A stretch of DNA of 64,000 bases from Annona cherimola. Its lineage: Eukaryota; Streptophyta; Magnoliopsida; Magnoliales; Annonaceae. The DNA is taken from assembly GCA_030490835.1 (NCBI GenBank), contig CM059972.1:57269563-57333562 (forward strand). Direction: 5' to 3'. Shown piece after piece: positions 47,056 to 59,335 of the stretch (its first letter is position 1; the number at the start of each line of letters is the position of its first letter). Under the pieces are notes generated by a model. The model was not told where the DNA came from. It did not search any database and was given only the letters and a program-made list of their open reading frames with translations. The translations under genes were made by a program, and so were the position numbers.

Positions 47056-48306
47056 ATGGTGGAAACGAGAGAAGGATTGAGGAAAAATAAAGGAAAAGAG
47101 GCCGCGATAGAGGTTCCAAGCCAACATGAAGTTGGCGAATCTAGCCGACCTAAAAGAGGAAGTCCAGTGACACAAAATCAAAGGAACCAACAAAGGCAGA
47201 ATGATGAAAGCCCTGAACGGAATGTGGAAGAGGAAATTGAGTCAAGGTAGAATAGACTCATGGAGGAAAGAGTGGTTGCAGCGGTGGAAAAAGCAATGCA
47301 GCAGGCCAATAGGGATTGGGCAGCGCAGACTGCCGATATTATACAGGGATTATGGGAAAGAACCCAACAAGATCAGTTGGGTAGTGCAGAGAGAGAAGGA
47401 CCTACTCCTATGGCGGACCCCGTTATCACACCAGCACCGCTAAGGGATGAAAATCAGCTAATGGAAGCTGATAGAAGAGCTATAGATGCCTTTCTGGCAC
47501 AGTAACCCCTGAAATTTTCTCGAGAACCCAACCCGGTCCAAGCAGAGCAATGGTTGACGGAGATTAAGAAATTTTTTAGGATATCTCCGTGCAACGACTG
47601 TCAGAAAGTACTGTGTGCCACCCATTGTTAGCAAAGGACGCAGACGAATGGTGGGATACCATGTTAATGACAATGCCACGACCGAAAGAAGTGTCTTGAT
47701 AAACATTTATGGAATAATTTAATAAATAATACCTCCCGGTTGGTTTGCAGAGTCAAAAGGTGATAATATTTGAGAAATTATATCAAGGGAGGATGACGGT
47801 CATGAGTACGCTACAAGATTTAATGCTCTGGCTAGATATGTCCCTTGGATCACTAATGTGCCACAAAATAAGGCACAGAGATTTCAAAAAAAGGGTTGAG
47901 GCCATCTCTACGAGAGAGTTTGGCACCTCTGCTGATAAAGGATTACGCTTCAAGTCTTAAGAGAGCAAGGGATTTGGAAATTGAAGCCTTGAGAACTCAA
48001 GAACTAAGATTGGGTTCAAAGTCGTTCAGTACGGGTCCTAAGGAATCGAAAATCGGGAAAGAAAAAGCTAGAAAAGGCAGTGTAAGAAAGGGAAAAGGAA
48101 TTCAAAAGAAGAAAAACTCGCCGCTGCGTAGGAAGTGTCAAAAGCGGCGTACAGGCGAGTGTCTAAAAGGATTGAACCGGTGTTACAAATGTGGACAGAC
48201 GGGTCACATTGCCAAGGAGTGCAGGCCAAGGGAAGCAAAGGTGGTCAAGTGTTATATATGTGATCAAACGGGTCGCATAGCCCCGAACTTCCCAAACAAG
48301 GCGTAG
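47056..48306 (+). pseudogene. gag: gag of Tekay-like element C, copy 1
   Basis: Starts at 47056 (Met-Val-Glu-Thr-Arg). The gag domain is readable across frames: 'MEADRRAIDAFLAQ', 'AEQWLTEIKKFFRISP', 'SLRESLAPLLIKDYASS'. The first knuckle is intact ('[14 protein letters not shown]', about 48181). The second has lost its His and last Cys ('[14 protein letters not shown]'), whereas copy 2 keeps both. Stops at 47248 (TAG where copy 2 has CAG) and 47503 (TAA where copy 2 has CGA), plus frameshifts near 47625 and 47800. Confidence 0.9.
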
Positions 48307-48383
48307 TCATCCCAAGGACGTGGAAGACCTGCTCACTTAGGATACTCAGAGCAATAAGTAAGCAGGGAACTTCTACGAACCCG

Positions 48384-48863
48384 GTGCATGTGCATGCCCT
48401 GACCCAGACAGAATCTCAAGAACAAGAGGAAAAGGTGGTCACAGGTATGGTTTATATTCTAGGGAATATGGCAATAGCTTTGTTTGATTCTGGTGCCACC
48501 CATTCATTCATAGCATGCCAATACGTGGCCGCCCATGCACTGCCGGTAGAAGAAACCAATCAGGTTATACATGTAGAATCTGTAGTTTATAGGTTAGCCA
48601 GTACTAGCCAAGTATGCAAAGCCTGCCCAATTAGGATAGGATCATTGATTCTAAAAGCTAATTTGATCCTATTGACTATGACTGAGTTTGACGTGATATT
48701 AGGTATGGATTGGTTAAGCCAATGGGGAGCGACCATAGACTGTAAGAATAAGACAGTGCAATTTGAAGCAACTCCAGGAAGGGAGATTGCCATTGGAAAA
48801 CTGCGGCAATCTGACAGTTCAAGTATATTGATATCATCTATGAAAGCTGTCAGAATGATCTGA
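48384..48863 (+). pseudogene. Aspartic protease domain of element C pol
   Basis: Open frame with active site 'ALFDSGATHSFIA' (about 48477) and 'FDVILGMDWLSQWGATIDCK' (about 48690). A TGA at 48861, where a longer pol frame is expected, stops it. Confidence 0.87.
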
Positions 48864-48881
48864 CAAAAATGTCAAGCCTAT

Positions 48882-49830
48882 TTGGTGTCTGTGAATGTGG
48901 ACAAAAACATGGAAATCAAAATTAATCAAATACCTGTGGCTAGAAAATTTCTCGATCTATTTCCAAAGGAACAAACCACGTTGCCTCCACAAAGGGAAAT
49001 GGATATGACGATTGATGTGATGTCGGGTATAGCTCCGATCTCTAAAACTCCATATAGAATGACACCAGCTGAAATGAATGAACTAAGGGCTAAAATACAG
49101 AAGCTGTTGGACAAGGGTTTCAATAGACCAAGTGTCCCCTTGGGGAGCTCCGGTACTGTTTGTGAGGAAAAAGGATGGAAGCTTAAGGTTATGCATTGAT
49201 TACCGGGAGCTGAATAAGGTCACAATAAAGAATAAATATCCATTGCCGAGGATCGATGATCTGTTTGATCAATTACAAGGAGCCACGACTTTCTCCAAGA
49301 TTGACTTACAGTCAAGGTACCATCAGTTAAGAATAAGTCCGACCGACACTCATAAAACAGTATTTCGAACCAGGTATGGACATTATGAGTTTCTGGTAAT
49401 GCCTTTCGGACTTACTAATGCCCCTGCTGTATTCATGGATATGATGAATAGAGTTTTTCGGGACTATTTAGATCAATTTGTGGTGGTATTTATCGATGAT
49501 GTCCTGATCTACTCTAAAACGGAGAAAGAACATGAAGACCATCTACGAAGGGTATTAGAAAGGTTAAGAAGAGAGAAATTGTATGCCAAACTAAAGAAAT
49601 GTGAGTTTTCGCAGAAATAAATAGGATTTCTCGGACATATAATATCTGAAAAGGGTATTCAAGTTGATCCTCAGAAGATTGAGGCGGTATTGAAATGGCC
49701 AAGGCCGACGATCATTACGGAAATTCGAAGTTTTCTAGGGTTGGCCGGCTATTATAAAAGGTTTGTCGAAGGGTTTTCACAATTGTCAGCCCCGTTAACC
49801 AAGTTGACTCGTAAAGGAGTCAGGTAAGTA
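48882..49830 (+). pseudogene. Reverse transcriptase domain of element C pol
   Basis: N-terminal part 48882-49130, then a one-base shift into the frame 49132-49620. '[20 protein letters not shown]', '[15 protein letters not shown]', '[20 protein letters not shown]' and the catalytic 'FIDDVLIYS' (about 49490) are intact. A TAA at 49618, in the place of a Gln codon, interrupts the connection region. '[18 protein letters not shown]' continues to about 49790. Confidence 0.92.
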
Positions 49831-50324
49831 TTGTTTGAGGAATGTGATCGCAGTTTTCAAGAATTGAAACAGCGATTAGTAGAAGCACCCATTTTAACCC
49901 TACTCGAAGGAAATGAAGGGTTTGTGGTATATAGCGATGCATCGAGAAAAGGATTGGGTTGTGTTTTGATGCAAAGGGGTAAAGCGATAGCCTATGCGTC
50001 GCGACAGTTAAAGCCCAATGAGGTAAGCTACCCCACGCATGATTTAGAGTTAGCAGCGGTGGTATTTGCCTTGAAAATATGGAGACATTACCTATAGGAG
50101 CAAAATGTGAGATTTACACTGATCATAAAAGCCTCAAATATATTTTTACACAGAAAGAATTGAACATGAGGCAAAGAAGATAGCTTGAGTTATTGAAGGA
50201 TTATGATTTGGAGATTTTATACCATCCCGGTAACGCAAAAGTGGTAGCCGACGCATTGAGCCGAAATGTCAGTTTAGCGTCTCTTATCACTAAAGAAGAA
50301 GGTTTGCTTAAGGAAATAAGGTAA
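49831..50324 (+). pseudogene. RNase H domain of element C pol
   Basis: '[20 protein letters not shown]', '[20 protein letters not shown]' and, after a frame break near 50096, '[18 protein letters not shown]'. A TAG at about 50181 replaces the conserved Trp of 'RRWLELL'. The domain ends with '[11 protein letters not shown]'. It lacks the 11-residue duplication seen in element A. Confidence 0.9.
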
Positions 50325-51406
50325 ATGGAATTGATTGTATGTCCACCAGGAGTTCACACCAGACTATCACAATTACACATACAATCATCACTTTTTATAC
50401 AGATCAAGGTTGCACAGAAAAAGGATACAGACCTACATACACATGTTGAGAAAATGAAGAAAAAGGGGTTGGCTGAGTTTGCTATTGATGAACAAGGTGT
50501 GTACAGGTACAAGGGTCGCCTTTGCATACCTAACATAGTTGAGTTGAAGGAACAAACCTTAAGGAGGCACATTTCTCTCCGTTTTCTATTCACCCAGGGA
50601 GTACTAAGATGTATCAGGATCTCAAGAAAGCATATTAGTGTAATAATATGAAAAGAGAGATCGCTGAATATGTGGCTAAGTGTTTAACTTGCCAACGGGT
50701 GAAGGCGGATCACCAGAAAATACCCGGTAAGCTACAGTCCTTAGAAAATCTTGAATGGAAGTGGGACGACATTACTATGGATTTCATAGAAGGATTACCT
50801 AGAACCCAAGCAGGAAACAATTCTATATGGGTAATCATAAATAGGTTATCAAAAGTTACGCATTTCCTACTTATCAGAAGGACTTATACAGCAGAAAAAA
50901 TGGCTAAGGTTTATTATAAAGAGGTTGTACGATTCCATGGAGTGCCAAAGTCAATTATCTCAGATCGAGATGACACGTTTACATTGAGGTTTTGGAAAAG
51001 TTTACACGAAACCTTTGGCACCTAACTTAAGTTCAGTACAGCCTTTCATCCTCAAACCGATGGGCAAATGGAGCAAGTGAGCCAAGTCATTGAAGATATA
51101 CTCCATATGTGTACTTTAGAGTTTGGAGGATCATGGGACGAGTACATCTCGATTGCGGAATTCGCATACAACAATAGTTACCAAGCTAGCATCCAAATGG
51201 CTCCATTCGAGGCGTTGTATGGTCGGTGATGTCGAATGCCATTGAACTGAGATGAAGTTGGAGAGAAAAGGTTAGCCCCAGACTTATCTGAACGAATGGC
51301 AGACAAGGTGAAGACAATTTGCTAGTGTATACTCACTTCCCAAAGTCGGCAAAAGAGTTACACAGATTGCAAGAGAAGAGATTTAAACATCCAAGTCGGT
51401 GAACAT
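50325..51406 (+). pseudogene. Integrase domain of element C pol
   Basis: The zinc site is readable ('EAHFSPFSIHPGSTKMYQ' in one frame, then 'CLTCQRVK' at about 50686). Catalytic Asp residues lie in 'MDFIEGLP' and 'SDRDDTF', and Glu in the 'HPQTDGQMEQ' segment. Stops at about 50636, 51024, 51229, 51250 and 51324, most of them where the element A copy has Trp, Gln or Arg. Confidence 0.92.
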
Positions 51407-51817
51407 GTGTTTATAAAGGTCATGCAATTCAAGGGAGTTACAAGGTTTGGGAAAAGAGGAAAGCTGAATCCCAGGTATATTGGACCATTTGAAGTTTTGG
51501 AGAAGGTTGGGAAATTGGCATATCGGGTAGCCTTACCTCCAACGCTAGCCCTAGTTCACAATGTGTTTCATGTATCGATGCTTAGAAAGTATGTTCCAGA
51601 CCCAACACATATATTAGTGGCTGAGAATTTGCCGATTCAAGATTATCTAAATTATGAAGAAAAGCCAGTGAGAATCTTGGATCACAAGGTACAAAAGCTT
51701 TGGAATCGGGAAATCGAGTTCGTGAAGGTACAATGGAACCGGTATTCCGAAAATGAAGCCACATGGGAATTAAAAGAGGAAGTGGAACGGAAGTATCCCC
51801 AACTATTTAAAGAATAA
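51407..51817 (+). pseudogene. Integrase C terminus with chromodomain-like end, element C
   Basis: Open frame with 'GKLNPRYIGPFEVLEKVGKL', 'HNVFHVSMLRKYVPDPTHI', and the chromodomain-like 'VKVQWNRYSENEATWELKEE' at the end. It is close to element A, so both belong to Tekay/Del chromoviruses. Confidence 0.87.
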
Positions 51818-51837
51818 GCGATTTCGGGACGAAACCT

Positions 51838-51856
51838 GTTATAAGGGGGGGAGGAT
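51838..51856 (+). other. Polypurine tract of element C
   Basis: 'gttataaggggggggaggat' type tract directly before the 3' LTR. Confidence 0.8.
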
Positions 51857-53137
51857 TATGAAACCCTAATCAATGTAGAACCCATATGTATGCATTAATC
51901 ATATATATGATATTCATTTGTGAATTATTGAATTATGAAGGTATTATGTGATTTTGCTAATTAATGCAATTAGGGTTTTGATTAGCAATAATGATGTGAT
52001 TAATCATTTTGAGCTAAAATGAGATAATGGGATTAGAGCACATTGTTGTTGATTTAATTATATCAATACATTATGGATAATCATTTTCCATAATTTAATA
52101 TGAATTATAGGAGTTTATATGATAATTGACGAGTTAAATGGAAAAACAGTGGAAAATTCATAACTCAATGCCTACAAGGAGGATTCAAGTAAAATTTGAA
52201 ATGAAAATTAATGATATTGGGCTTGGTGTTATGGAATTAATGGGTTATGAAAATTCTTGATGAAATGAGTATAATGATTTATTGATCATATTTCAATTTC
52301 AACCGTTAACTTTAAACGGCTATAACGGGAGCTAGGCAAGTCGGATTGAGGTGAAATTTGAAACGGTTGAATGAAATTATGAGATTTTTATTTTGGATGG
52401 CTTGGATTAAGCTTGAAATGTTGAGAAAATACCTGCAATGAAAAAGGTAAGTTTGGTTGACTAATTCACCTCAAGAGTACTCTACATTTAATGCTAGAGT
52501 ACAAAGCATAATTGCATGAATTTAATGGGATTTGAGGTGTCAAGTGCAGGCCATTTTCAAGGAATTTTATGCATTAATATAAAATGAAAATATACACAGA
52601 AAATTCAGCAATGAATACACCCTATGATGGAGCTACAAAATGCTCGAAGGAGAGCATAGGCCATGTAGCAACAAGGGACGTCCAAGGGGGCTACCAAGCT
52701 GATTTTTTTTGAATTTTTAATTTTTAAAATATGCATATATGCAGTTGAGATGCAGGTACATAAGATGTGCATCCAATTATGAAGATTTTTAGCAATTAAA
52801 AAATTGGAAAATGCAGATGCATGCAGCTGAAAACGTGGACAGCATATAGGGATGAAAAATGTGATTTGATATGCTGCATTGCTACAGTTTTTGTTAAATT
52901 TATTTACACCAAATTAATACATGAATTAATAGGTAATTAAGTGTATAATGTACACTTAAATTAGGGTTGAAAAAAAATAGAAAAATGACTGGAAAATGGG
53001 CAGCAAAGGATGTGACTGGATGGGCAGCTTGAACGGCTAGGATTTAAAGCAGTTTTGGATTTTTGTAAAATAGTAAAAACCCATTTTTACATGGCCGTGA
53101 ATCCACCAGCACATGAAGGTGATAAGGAAGAAAATTA

Positions 53138-53381
53138 ATGTGTGGAAAATTGCCCAAATTGTGGGGCCCACAACTGGAAAAAAATCCAGCTCATAGCCAT
53201 GCACGTCAATTGAGAGAAGGGGTTGGAAAGTTGGCAAAGGGTGGGATTTTTCACCCAAAAACCAGTAGCAGTCCATGTCCCATTTTGCCCAACAAGGAAG
53301 AAGGAAAAACAAGAAAAAAAGGGAGGAGAATTGAGGAGGAAACCATCTCCAAGTGCTAGGGTTGATTTAGTACAAATTCAA
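53138..53381 (+). other. Purine-rich leader (first-exon position) of element C LTR
   Basis: Two plus frames stay open here. The one in phase 0 with the donor at 53382 is Lys/Glu/Arg-rich over its last 30 codons, as in the other LTRs. A different frame gives 73 codons from 53138 and stops at 53359. Coding is unproven. Confidence 0.2.
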
Positions 53382-54723
53382 GTAAGTAGATGTGTTGTTT
53401 GAGTTGGTTATTTTGAGTTTTTAAACTCGAAAATGGGATTATGGAAGGGATGTTTAAAGAATCTGTAAAATGATGATTTATCATGCTTTTGATTGAATAT
53501 GGAATGGGTATTAAGTTTTATGTATGAATTTTCATGTTTAAGTTGATGAAAGTGAAGTTTTGCATGTGTATTAAATGGAAAATCCAAGTTGGTAAACCCT
53601 AAATCTCCAAGACAAGTTGTTTTTTTTGTTTGATGATGTGATTGGTTATGAATCATGTATTAATGCAAAACATATGTTGGTTTCTGCTTAAATGATGAAT
53701 TTTTGAAGTTATGGAATGCGAATGATGATTTTGACCTAATTTCCATGTTTCAATGCTAAAAATGCTATGAAAATGGGTTTTCATGTTTTGTGAATGCTAT
53801 GTAGGTTAAAATACCCTAGGTTTAAGTTGTTATGGATGCCCAAAAAGTTTTGGGAAAAGAAGCCCTGAAACTGATTTTTATAGATTTTATGAAAATGTGT
53901 CAAACCGATGTGAAACGGGACTCAAAACGTGTAGACAACTTGCTATTTTGAGAAATGATAATTCATGAATGTTATATGTGTTAAATACATAAAAATGGAT
54001 TAGGAAAAGTGGATTTATTTTCTGGAATTTCGGAATTTTATGATTACTTAGGGTTATGTGTCAAAAGACATGTTAAATGGGTGAAAAACGGGTTCCAAAC
54101 TTGTTGTTTCGGAAACCTATGTTGAATGGATTTAAATCCCATGGAAATACCCTAAATGCAGTGGTAATTAAGGGTAATTAACCCGCTTAAATATGGACTA
54201 AGTTACTACTTTAGAAATTTTAAGAAATATCTTATGTATATGTTGCCAAATGGGCATATGTGAAGTGATAAATGTGTATAAGTGATAAATGACTTGTGAA
54301 AAGTGATTTTGTGCAAAAAAATGCATGAAAATAAGATGAATTCCATGTTTATATATCTGTTTAATATTTTATGATATTAATTCTAAAATTTTGGACTTGA
54401 TTTATGAAGCTAAGGCAACGATATGTGCATAGAAGAAACACCCATGCGTGTATTTTGGAAAAAATGGATAAATGGCAAAGTGAGGTTAATGAAACTATTT
54501 ATGATGATTATTGAATGAATTTTGTGAGATTGAAATGAATACCCTATGTATGGGATTATATATGTTATGATATGTGGTAGACGATGAAATGTGCAAAATG
54601 TGCTATATATGTGCATAATGACTTATGATGTCAAATAAAGGATATATGTGAGTGGAATGGGTTGGAAAACTAAATGAAATATGATAAAAAGAAATATATG
54701 AAAAAAATATTATTCTCATGTAG

Positions 54724-54767
54724 GCAAAGGCAAAGAAAAAGCTTAAACGGAAAGCTAAGGAATACAG
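54724..54767 (+). other. Putative 44-nt mini-exon in LTR
   Basis: Same block as 44499-44542. The donor here is GTAAGCAACC. Confidence 0.4.
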
Positions 54768-55836
54768 GTAAGCAACCAAATTTTCTAAAGAACTTTTGCT
54801 TTTCTAAATTGTTTACATAAATGCAATTTTTGCTCTAACTTATTTGATGAAATTGTGGAAATTACTTCTAATGGGTTTAAGGATGGTCATTCCTTAGCAA
54901 AATGGTATTGAAATAATATTTTACTTCAAATGCAATATTATGGAAATTTTTTTTGATAAATGCTATAGACAAATGATGTGGTTCTATGTTTCTGATTGAA
55001 AAATCATGCTAGCATGTTAAAGATGAATTTATGAAAAAAGTTCATGTGCACAGGGTATTAGGTCCACCTGAAGGGTATAAGCGGACCGATTGTCACCCCT
55101 TGGTGTGGCCAAGTCGCTTAAAACAGGCACAAGGCCGGCGGTGCCCTCTCTGAAATGGGAGATAACGTGACGGATGGTCGTCTGGCTAGCTTCCATCCTA
55201 AGGGAAAAATGATATATATGGTCACGTTTCATATGACATTATGCATATGGTACTCGTGATGGGTACAAGATTTTATGTTTTCAAGATATACCTTTTGATA
55301 AGGTATAATGTGCTTTCCAAGATGATTTTAAATGCAAAATGATGCCTGAAATGATTTGCCTGTAAAATGCAAATAGCTTGCTTATTGAGTTTCAACTCAC
55401 GATTTTGTTTCCAAACCCAAAGACAGGTGAAGGACAGGACATGGTGAAGGAGAAAATACAAGTTTAAGGAAACAATGGAGAAACTTTAGAATTTTTATGT
55501 TATGAAAACTCATGTGAAATAATTGTAAATTATATGAAGTGTTTTACATTGATGTTGATGATGTATATATGCCGTGACATTTGATTTAGGCAAGTGTTGA
55601 AACGTTCTTGAACACCATACTTGTATGTGATGAATGGATTGAAATGACTTAGATATATTTGAGTTGAAAATATGAGATTTTGAACTGTTATGTGAACTTC
55701 TATATGATCATAATTCATGGGATAAATATCTGATAAAACCCGCCGTGTGACAGGGCAACAATCCTGATCACGTTTACCAATCAATACAATCTCGAGGTAA
55801 GGCTCAGGATGTGATGCTCGGGTTTGGGGTGCCACA

Positions 55837-55860
55837 GAGCTTGATATAAGAGCATGGATT
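55837..55860 (+). other. Degenerate primer binding site, second unit of element C array
   Basis: 'ttgatataagagcatgg' stands where copy 1 has 'ttggtatcagagcatag'. Two changes (G to A, C to A) would weaken priming. Confidence 0.75.
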
Positions 55861-56106
55861 GGTAAATAGGCATGGAAAATTTCTAAGTATAGAAAATTTA
55901 TAGAATATGATGAGATATGCACGATTTTACATGAATATGCATGATTATATGATGAATTAGATATGATTATATGATGCTCATGTATGATTACAACATGATG
56001 AAATACATGCTATATGATGATTAGGTATGCTTATAACATGATGAAATTCATGCCATATGATAATGAATTATTGTTGCAATGCAATTTGATTGTTGTGTCT
56101 ATACAA

Positions 56107-56838
56107 ATGGCGGATAGAGGTAAGCGGATGATGAGTGCGGAGGAGTTACAAAAAGAAAGAGAGGAGGAGAGGAGACAGCGAAGGGAAGAAAATATTAATA
56201 GATGGTGGGGATCCCAGCACAGTACGCCACAGTTTCCTGTAGTTCCCTCTGACCAACATGAACATGGACTAGGAGAGCCCTCCAGTTAAAAACTTAGGGC
56301 ATGAGTGCTACCAGGCACCTATCTTGGAATTCCCAGGGACCTATGTGTTCCAACGGACAGAGTAGACCCACAGGACCTACAAGACTTTTGGGCAAAGACT
56401 CAAGCACCCATACCCCCCGACGCAGGCCCATGGTACAGGTTCATTGATGGATGTGTCCAGTTTCGTTACGGAGCATCTTGGGAGAGACTCCATCAACGGG
56501 AAGTGGACATGGCCCTTTATATACAAAGGCGTCGTGTCGAGGGAGTCATTGAAGTACCTGCTGCTCCTAAATCTGATGAGGTGATGCTCTATATAATGGA
56601 GAACACAGGTGAAATAGTTTGATTGGCTGAGGTCAATGATGATGACGACCCGATGGAATTCCTTGAGCCTTTCGAGGAAGAACAGGAGGAGGATGAGGCG
56701 GAAGAAGTAGAGGCGGAAGTAGAGGAGGAAATAGTTGAGTTTATAGAGGATGATGAGGATGAGGACGATGATGATGATAGTAGCGATGAGGAGGTTCAGG
56801 CGTGGTCCAACACTAGTACAATTACAAGTTCCACGTAG
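56107..56838 (+). pseudogene. Extra pre-gag ORF (ORF-X), element C copy 2
   Basis: The better-preserved copy. Start Met at 56107. A charged N terminus ('ELQKEREEERRQRREENINR', then Trp-Trp-Gly) is followed by a TAA/TGA-interrupted linker near 56289-56305. The core is intact at 56305-56620: 'DLQDFWAKTQAPIPP', 'AGPWYRFIDGCVQFRYGASW', 'LYIQRRRVEGVIEVPAAP'. After a TGA at 56620 comes an acidic tail of about 50 residues (56640-56800) and the end at 56838, which lacks most of the Arg tail because of a small deletion. The core matches the subfamily B copy (11879-12716) at residue level. No signal peptide or enzyme motif is visible. Confidence 0.72.
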
Positions 56839-57273
56839 ATGTAGACGTCTAAGGAGAGGCCCAGGAAGACGATGAACTTTATTGTCTCTTGTTTTGGTTT
56901 TTAAGCTATGTATGTGCAACTGTGGCTTGATGATAATGTGGTGATTGTATAATTATGGCTATGGTGAACTAACATGTATATAAGTGTGAAATGTGTATGC
57001 TATGCTAAATATGTAGATAAGCGTGACTCACTTTTGTGTGTTCTAACTATGAATATGTTAGTATACTGAACTCTTGATGTTTTAGATATGTATGGATGAA
57101 TGAGCATGAGCTGAATGATGTGACATATCATGATTGAATAAATTGGGTGTGACCATGTGATAATGAAATGCGTATGAAATGATTCCCTGATGATTATTAA
57201 TGAAATGCGTATATAATGATTTAATGTTAATTGAAAATGAAAAGTGTGCTGTTATATACTCAGATTTAAAACA
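56839..57273 (+). other. Spacer between ORF-X and gag, second unit
   Basis: Matches 46624-47055 with small indels. No ORF. Confidence 0.5.
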
Positions 57274-58466
57274 ATGGTGGAAATGAGAGTAGGATTGAGG
57301 AAAAATAAAGGAAAAGAGGCCGCGACAGAGGTTACAAGCCAACATGAAGTTGGTAAATCTAGCCGACCTAAAAGAGGAAGGCTAGTGACACAAAATCAAA
57401 GGAACCATCAAAGGCGGAATGATGAAAGCCCTGAACGAAATGTGGAAGAGGAAATTGAGTTAAGGCAGAATAGACTCGTGGAGGAAAGAGTGGCTGCAGC
57501 GGTGGAAAAAGCAATGCAGTAGGCCACTAGGGATTGGGTAGCGCAGACTGCCAATATTATACAGGGATTATGGGAAAGGACCCAATAAGCTCAGTTGGGT
57601 AGTGCAGAGAGAGATGGACCTACTCCTATGGCGGACCCCGTTATCACACCAGCACCGCTAAGGGATGAAAATCAGCTGATGGAAGCTGATAAAAGAGCTA
57701 TAAATGCCTTTCTAGCACAGCGACCTTCGAAATTTTCTGGAGAACCCGACCCGGTCCAAGCAGAGCAATGGTTGACGGAGATTAAGAAATTATTTAGGAT
57801 GTCTCTGTGCAACGACCGTCAGAAAGTACTTTGTGCCACCCATTTATTAGCGAAGGACGCACACGAATGGTGGGAGACCATGTTAATCACAATGCCACGA
57901 CCCGAAGAAGTGTCTTGGCAAACATTTGTGGACGAATTTAATAAAGAATACCTCCCGGTTGGTTTGCAGAGTCAAAAGGTGATAGAATTTGAGAAATTAT
58001 GTTAAGGGAGGATGACGGTCACTGAGTACGCTACAAGATTTAATGCTCTGGTCAGATATGTCCCTTGGATCACTAACATGCCACAAAATAAGGCACAGAG
58101 ATTTCAACAAGGGTTGAGGCCAAATCTGCGAGAGAGTTTGACACCTCTGCTGATAAAGGATTACGCTTCAAGCCTTGAGAGAGCAAGGGCTTTGGAAATT
58201 GAAGCCTTGAGAACTCAAGAACTAAGATTGGGTTCAAAATCGTTCAGTACGGGTCCTAAGGAACCGAAAACCGGGAAAGAGAAAGCTAGAAAAGGCAGTG
58301 TCAAAAGTGGCATACAGGCGAGTGTCTAAAAGGATCGAACCGGTGTTACAAATGTGGACAGACGGGTCACATTGCCAAGGAGTGCAGGCTAAGGGAAGCA
58401 AAGGCAGTCAAGTGTTATATATGTGATCAAACGGGTCACATAGCCCGGAACTGCCCAAACAAGTCG
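57274..58466 (+). pseudogene. gag: gag of Tekay-like element C, copy 2, cut by SIRE
   Basis: Same protein as 47056-48306. 'ADKRAINAFLAQRPSKFSGE', 'AEQWLTEIKKLFRMSLCN', 'LPVGLQSQKVIEFEKL' and both CCHC knuckles ('[14 protein letters not shown]', '[14 protein letters not shown]') are readable. TAG at 57521, TAA at 57587 and TAA at 58003 each stand in place of Gln. A small deletion near 58300 precedes the knuckles. The sequence changes to copia just after the second knuckle, so pol is missing. Confidence 0.9.
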
Positions 58467-58598
58467 CAGATCGAGGACCGGTTGACTAGTCAGATTGCCG
58501 GGGTCCTAAATGCGATGACGGATATGCATTCCCGCCAGGATCGTATGGATCGAGAACTCAGGATGATCAGATATCATCTAGCATCAGGGCACCATTGA
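58467..58598 (+). pseudogene. C-terminal piece of a SIRE envelope-like or accessory ORF
   Basis: The 43-codon tail is open up to a TGA at 58596. It has heptad-like charged residues ('[20 protein letters not shown]'). SIRE/Maximus elements often carry an extra ORF after RNase H, and this piece sits in that place, upstream of the duplicated polypurine tracts. It is too short for a firm family call. The left SIRE fragment has no such ORF. Confidence 0.4.
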
Positions 58599-59190
58599 GC
58601 TCAGCCCATCCCCGAACTGGATCCATTTGACACCGGATCCGTTCGCAGAGATCAAACTCCGGCACCCGTTTCATCATTTTACTCTTCAGCTCATATCAGG
58701 CGTATCCGACCGATTTTCTATCCCATATCTGTGTTCCAGTTCACTAAATCTCTCCGAATCGACCCCTATTTGCTCGATTGACAAAAAGGGGGAGAATAAT
58801 TGAGTTTTGGAGTTAGATTTTTAGGATTTTGGGTTGGGTAGCTTGTATATAGGTTTCATTTGCATTTTAAACTTGTATGCAATTTTTGATTATATGAAAA
58901 GCTTTCTTATGAAAAAGTTTATTAGTGCTCCGATTACTTCTTGCAAAGTTTATACTTATCATCTGAATTATGGTCTGATTTATTATGTTTTGCTCTGATC
59001 ACTAATGTTATATTTTGAAATGGTTGAATGATTATGATTACTTGAAACAACATATGCAAATACAAATGACAATTTCACAAAGTTCAAAAGAAAAATAACT
59101 TGTGATTGTCCTAAAAATGTCAAAAGTAAAATGACATGATGCATGGTATAAACTCAAATTAGTTTTGTCAATCGTAAAAAAGGGGGAGGT
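58599..59190 (+). other. SIRE 3' untranslated region with two polypurine tracts
   Basis: 'attgacaaaaagggggagaa' at about 58777 and 'aaaaaagggggaggt' at 59176-59190 next to the LTR. The first tract is in the same place as the one near 41690 in the left SIRE fragment. Confidence 0.75.
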
Positions 59191-59335
59191 TGTTGGAAAC
59201 AATTGATAAAATTAAATATAAAATATCCCAAGCATGTGTTTTGATGATCAACAACACAATTTGAGTAAGTTTTAGCTACTAATGTGCTTTTTGTTTTGTT
59301 TAAGGATATAAAAATGAAAAATATGAAGTATGGCA

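Larger units (their letters stand above)
51857..55836 (+). repeat. Complete LTR of Tekay-like element C (shared by two internal regions)
   Basis: 3,980 bp, starting TATGAAACCC (TG changed to TA) and ending GGGGTGCCACA. An internal region lies on both sides: pol and polypurine tract on the left, a degenerate primer site, ORF-X and gag on the right. It has a splice-donor-like CAA/GTAAGTA at 53382, a mini-exon at 54724-54767, an acceptor ending at 55426 and a GC-rich island at 55075-55160. No clear TATA box was found. Confidence 0.9.
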
